Assembly: GCA_019787685.1 (NCBI GenBank)
Contig: JAHNUO010000025.1
Span: forward strand, 124,001 to 188,000
Origin: Chiua virens
Lineage: Eukaryota; Basidiomycota; Agaricomycetes; Boletales; Boletaceae
Direction: 5' to 3'
DNA: 64,000 nucleotides
Shown here one piece after another: positions 61,101-64,000 of the stretch. Under the pieces are notes generated by a model, which saw nothing but the letters and a program-made list of their open reading frames with translations, made no database searches and was not told where the DNA came from. Positions within the stretch are counted from its first letter, which is position 1; the number at the start of each line of letters is the position of its first letter. A program made the position numbers and the translations under genes.

Positions 61101-61556
61101 AGTGGTGTTGGCAACATGCGTTGCGAATTTATTCGTGCTGTACCGTCATGGCAAGGTGGTCCCGCCCGCTATGACTGTGTATTTGTCAGTACAGACAATA
61201 TGAAGGAAGGGATGCTAAGTATGGATATTGCACGGGTTTATTGTTTTTTTTCCTTTGTTCACACAGATGGGCAGATTTTTTCATGTGCTCTTGTGCATTG
61301 GTTTGACTGCATTGCAGATGAACCAGACGAGTTGACAGGGATGTGGATGGTCGCTCCATCCTTCATTGGCGACTTGGAGTCAAAGAATTTCACAGTCATT
61401 CATGTCGACACCATTGTTCATGGTGCCCATTTACTTCCCATTTTTGGACCTCAGCCAGTGCCATCCTTCGTCTCATGCCACAATTCACTAGATGCCTACC
61501 GTCGTTTTTATGTCAACAGTTTTGCAGACCATCATGCATTCGAACTAGTATCATAA
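58156..61556 (+). pseudogene. Plavaka transposase, three in-frame TGA codons
   Basis: Starts at ATG 58156 with a C2H2-like finger (CRIPCDHANCQRWF, KHHQSAAH). The body has the Plavaka core: LPWMNQTYNFWYRPAH, VPVILGSDKTTVTVGTGQAD, YWPVYLSVGNIHNNVRHAHR, PDGHFHRIIFGLGPYIAEYP, HADIHQLLAPDILHQLVKGV and RFPDGHGFSQWTGDDSKALM. TGA occurs in frame at 58789-58791 (before YSGD), 60428-60430 (GFSLP-stop-QHSLVHY) and 60464-60466 (EVLI-stop-LFGAPNGLCSSITE). Each interrupts otherwise conserved reading. Introns between exons are normal. The C-terminal exons (ELGIPSLPALIAHFIHEQIY, VFNSATATFVAPSD) run to the stop at 61556. Confidence 0.88.
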
Positions 61557-61773
61557 TGTCAGCAATACAATACTATACTAGTATGATATGTTAGAGTTTC
61601 CAGACTGAAAAGACGAAAAAGATTCGAAATAAAGTGAACTATTAGGCTTTTCTGTCTAGCCTTGTAAGGCCGGATTGGCTGTGTATGGCAAGTTACGACG
61701 AGCTCGGTAAGCCGTAATAAGATTCATTTAAGACGACATAAGACCATGTAAGACTTTTGCTAAAATCCTGATG

Positions 61774-62064
61774 TAGTTTATATTGATAGGTGTTGTGCAC
61801 CTCATGTACAATTCTGTCTGGTGTTGGAGAGTGATATCAGCATACTACAAAGTGTCAACTTTACCAAGGATATTGTTCATTTGCAAGACCCATCACTGCA
61901 AGACCTGTTGGGCACAAACAGAGATCCTATAAATATTTGCTAACGGTGAAAGAACTGAACCAATTGTTAATGTATGTTACACTGCCAGTTATTGGGAATG
62001 ACTTAAAAGACCATAAAGCCTCACAATAGTTTATATTGATAGGCACTATGCCCCACAAGTGTGA
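61774..62064. repeat. 17-bp direct repeat spacer
   Basis: TAGTTTATATTGATAGG occurs at 61774 and again at about 62026, both followed by a short G/C-rich stretch containing CACCTCA or CCCCACA. No gene lies between. It is the gap between the second Plavaka element and the hAT element. Confidence 0.7.
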
Positions 62065-64000
62065 TTAGTGATTCCGCAGCCTGGCCTGGCCCAAAAGCCC
62101 CGGCTTGGGCCTGGCTTAGGGGGCTAGTGGCTTCACAAAATCATGAGCCAGGCTCTAGGCCTTTAAAGCCCCTAAAGACGGCTCGGCTCGGCTCAAAAGC
62201 CTGAGCTTAGGCCCAGGCCACAGCTTGACATAATGTGCTACCAAAAAAACGAAGTACAAGATACAGTGTAGTATGTAGACTCAAAAATAAGCTATTCATT
62301 AATATCAAGAATATTACCATCCCACTCATCAGTCTCGTCCTCCTCACCAGAATCTTGCTTGTCATGCACCTCGGAAGTGAGCAAGGGATCCTCTTGAAGT
62401 GGGACACTTGACTTCACACTACACTTCAAAAATTGAAGTGCTTCCACGACATCAGCCTTGAGACGGTTGCGGCACTTGGTGATAGTTATCCCCGCAGACG
62501 AAAACGCACATTCCGACAATACAGAGCTGGCCATGATGGGGAGAAAGTCCCACGCCAGGGATCCCCACACTGGGTATCATGCAGAGTGCATTCCCCACCA
62601 CTGCACGATGGTGGTGTCACCAACATGTTCCCGCACATTGAGGTAGTCGTGGAAACCTTGCAACCATGGGCGTGTGGGGTTGCCACCATGTTTGCTACTC
62701 TGGTTCCAGCCGGTTGTGTTCTTGTTCTTGCTCTCATCATCGATGTCAGACCCCAAAAGTGCATCAAGTTTCGGATTACACGTTGTGATGTGACATTTGT
62801 GGTCTGTGGGCTGTGGAGTGTTGGTGTCAGAGCCATACATCGCATAATAACGTTCCTTGTACTTGTTGGATTTGTTAATGGAGAATATGATTGAGAAAAA
62901 AATGACTTACAATTAATTCAGCGTGCTTTGTTGCTTCATTTGCAAGTTCACCCCAATTTGTATGGATATAGTCGAGCTTTTGACGAGGATCGAGAACTAG
63001 AGAAAGAAAGAAGATGTCAGATATGTATGACATATTGCAAATCCACTTACTCATAGCTATGATATGTGCATCGGATGTTGCTGTACACTCATAGTAATAG
63101 GATATTTTTTGTACCCCTGCTTCAAGCGTGGCATTGAATCTTGTAAATTTCTTGCTCTTCGTGTGCAACGACCATGCTTTGTGTAGCGTCTCCAAAGCTG
63201 GGAGGGCGGTATGTAGCATAGGCCCTTGCTCTGTTGAGAATGCATGTTGTGCATTCTCTGCAAACTAATGCAAATGGTGTCACGTCAGCATGTGATGGAA
63301 GGAAAGACAAGACGTACCACAAGGAGGGCCAGAAGGAGACGGACTTGGTCCCACTCCTCTTCCAATAACTGGAGACCCAAAACTTTGCAGCGCTTCTCTG
63401 AGTCGTTCCTGCGATCCTTGAACGCAAGCTGTTCAACGAAAGTGTTGACATCCTATATGAACATCAGCAAGTGTAAATGCATGAAAGTTGTCGGATACTA
63501 TGCTTACCTCCCTGAGTTCGAGCCCACAGCTGAGCATGTTGAATGTCGAGGACCATTGGACTTTCATGTTGAGTACGAGTTGCAGGGGAGGGGAGCGTGT
63601 CCGAATATTCTTGAATAATTCTTTGCGCTGTGTGGACGAGCAAGCCTGAGGCACTCATCAGTGTCTGGCAACTCTAATTCCATGTAATAATCCTTACCTT
63701 GACAGAGATGGCACGAATGAGGCCAATCGGGTCTCAATCCCCTCCGTCGCTTGAGATGACAATGTCGGCATCGGGTGAAGAGGGATCATAATGCTTTGAG
63801 GTGCTGTAGGTCATAAGGAAGGCCTGTGTGGCCAGATTGATAACGTGGGCCATACATCTGTGACAGAAGTATGTAGTAGTTAAAATATATGAGCGTCAGA
63901 CATCATGACCGACTTATCGTAATCATCACTTCGTCCCATCAAAAAGCTTACCCGTTTCGGATGTGAGAAGGTGAGTGAGCTCTGCCATCATTGTGTCATT
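62065..64000 (-). mobile_element. hAT transposon, 3' part, continues past window
   Basis: The terminal zone (62065-62230) starts TAGTGATTCCGCAGCCTGGC and is packed with GGCCTGGCCC, GGCTTGGGC, GGCTCGGCTC and GCCCAGGCC units, typical of subterminal regions of fungal hAT elements. The transposase lies inward on the minus strand. The other end is outside the window. Confidence 0.75.
62292..64000 (-). pseudogene. hAT transposase C-terminal half, one TGA
   Basis: Exons read on the minus strand: VQWSSTFNMLSCGLELREV, EWDQVRLLLALL, MLHTALPALETLHKAW, YYYECTATSDAHIIAM, then VLDPRQKLDYIHTNW and the dimerisation region DTTIVQWWGMHSA, TGA (62577-62579), then in the same frame YPVWGSLAWDFLPIMASSVL and SECAFSSAGITITKCRNRLK. 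The family has HSARYP, so the stop replaces Arg. The gene ends at 62292 with an acidic tail. The 5' part is cut by the window edge. Confidence 0.85.

Larger units (their letters stand above)
55200..61773. mobile_element. Plavaka-type DNA transposon, decayed
   Basis: The left end starts CATCAGCAATTTAGCAAAAG (55200). The right end, read inward on the minus strand from 61773, starts CATCAGGATTTTAGCAAAAG. Further matching blocks inside (GTCT, CTTATGTC, TCT, AAAT) extend the inverted repeat to about 55 bp. TAGT lies outside both ends (55196-55199 and 61774-61777). Two divergent genes, both with several in-frame stops, lie inside. The CATCAG ends agree with the intact element at 12850. Confidence 0.88.

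Overview
The window is nuclear DNA of a filamentous basidiomycete, most likely an Agaricomycete. Host genes are cut by many short introns (about 45-70 bp) with fungal splice signals. The mobile elements are of the Plavaka and KDZ (Kyakuja-Dileera-Zisupton) kinds that are expanded in Agaricomycetes. I cannot name the species.

Layout. 1-12.7 kb is a conventional gene block: a CoA-binding-domain protein (764-1369), a peroxisomal-type NADH pyrophosphatase (1609-3185, minus), a small hypothetical protein, a C2H2 zinc-finger protein (5377-7380, minus), a YMC1-like mitochondrial carrier (7686-8904), a weak hypothetical gene and a kinase-like protein (11356-12685). 12.85-20.63 kb is one apparently intact Plavaka-type DNA transposon with two divergent genes, matching ends and clusters of a CCTTGCAAGG palindrome near both ends. 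Next come a host C2-like/membrane protein (20733-22599) and an NTF2-like plus flavin monooxygenase fusion (22909-25426, minus).

26.9-55.1 kb is a rearranged accessory region. A tandem pair of unrecognised paralogous genes (26772-30013) is repeated in direct orientation about 24 kb away (50774-54534). Between the copies lie a broken cytochrome P450 copy, a decayed RNase H fragment, an intact P450 (35775-37367) and a KDZ transposon of about 13 kb (37384-50725). The KDZ element has arrays of a TGATRTATCA palindrome at both ends and five genes. One of these is split by a solo LTR, and the transposase carries a premature TGA. The second copy of the duplication holds an 885-bp Tc1/mariner-like insertion whose empty site survives in the first copy.

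55.2-61.8 kb is a second Plavaka element with the same CATCAG ends, inactivated by several in-frame TGA codons. 62.07-64 kb is the 3' part of a hAT transposon, also with a TGA.

Common thread: nearly every nonsense codon in the decayed elements is TGA, where a CGA arginine codon is expected. One case is shown directly by comparing the two copies of the duplication. This is the signature of CpG deamination, as expected where cytosines in repeats are methylated. The Plavaka element at 12.85-20.63 kb has escaped it and is the best candidate for a recently active element.
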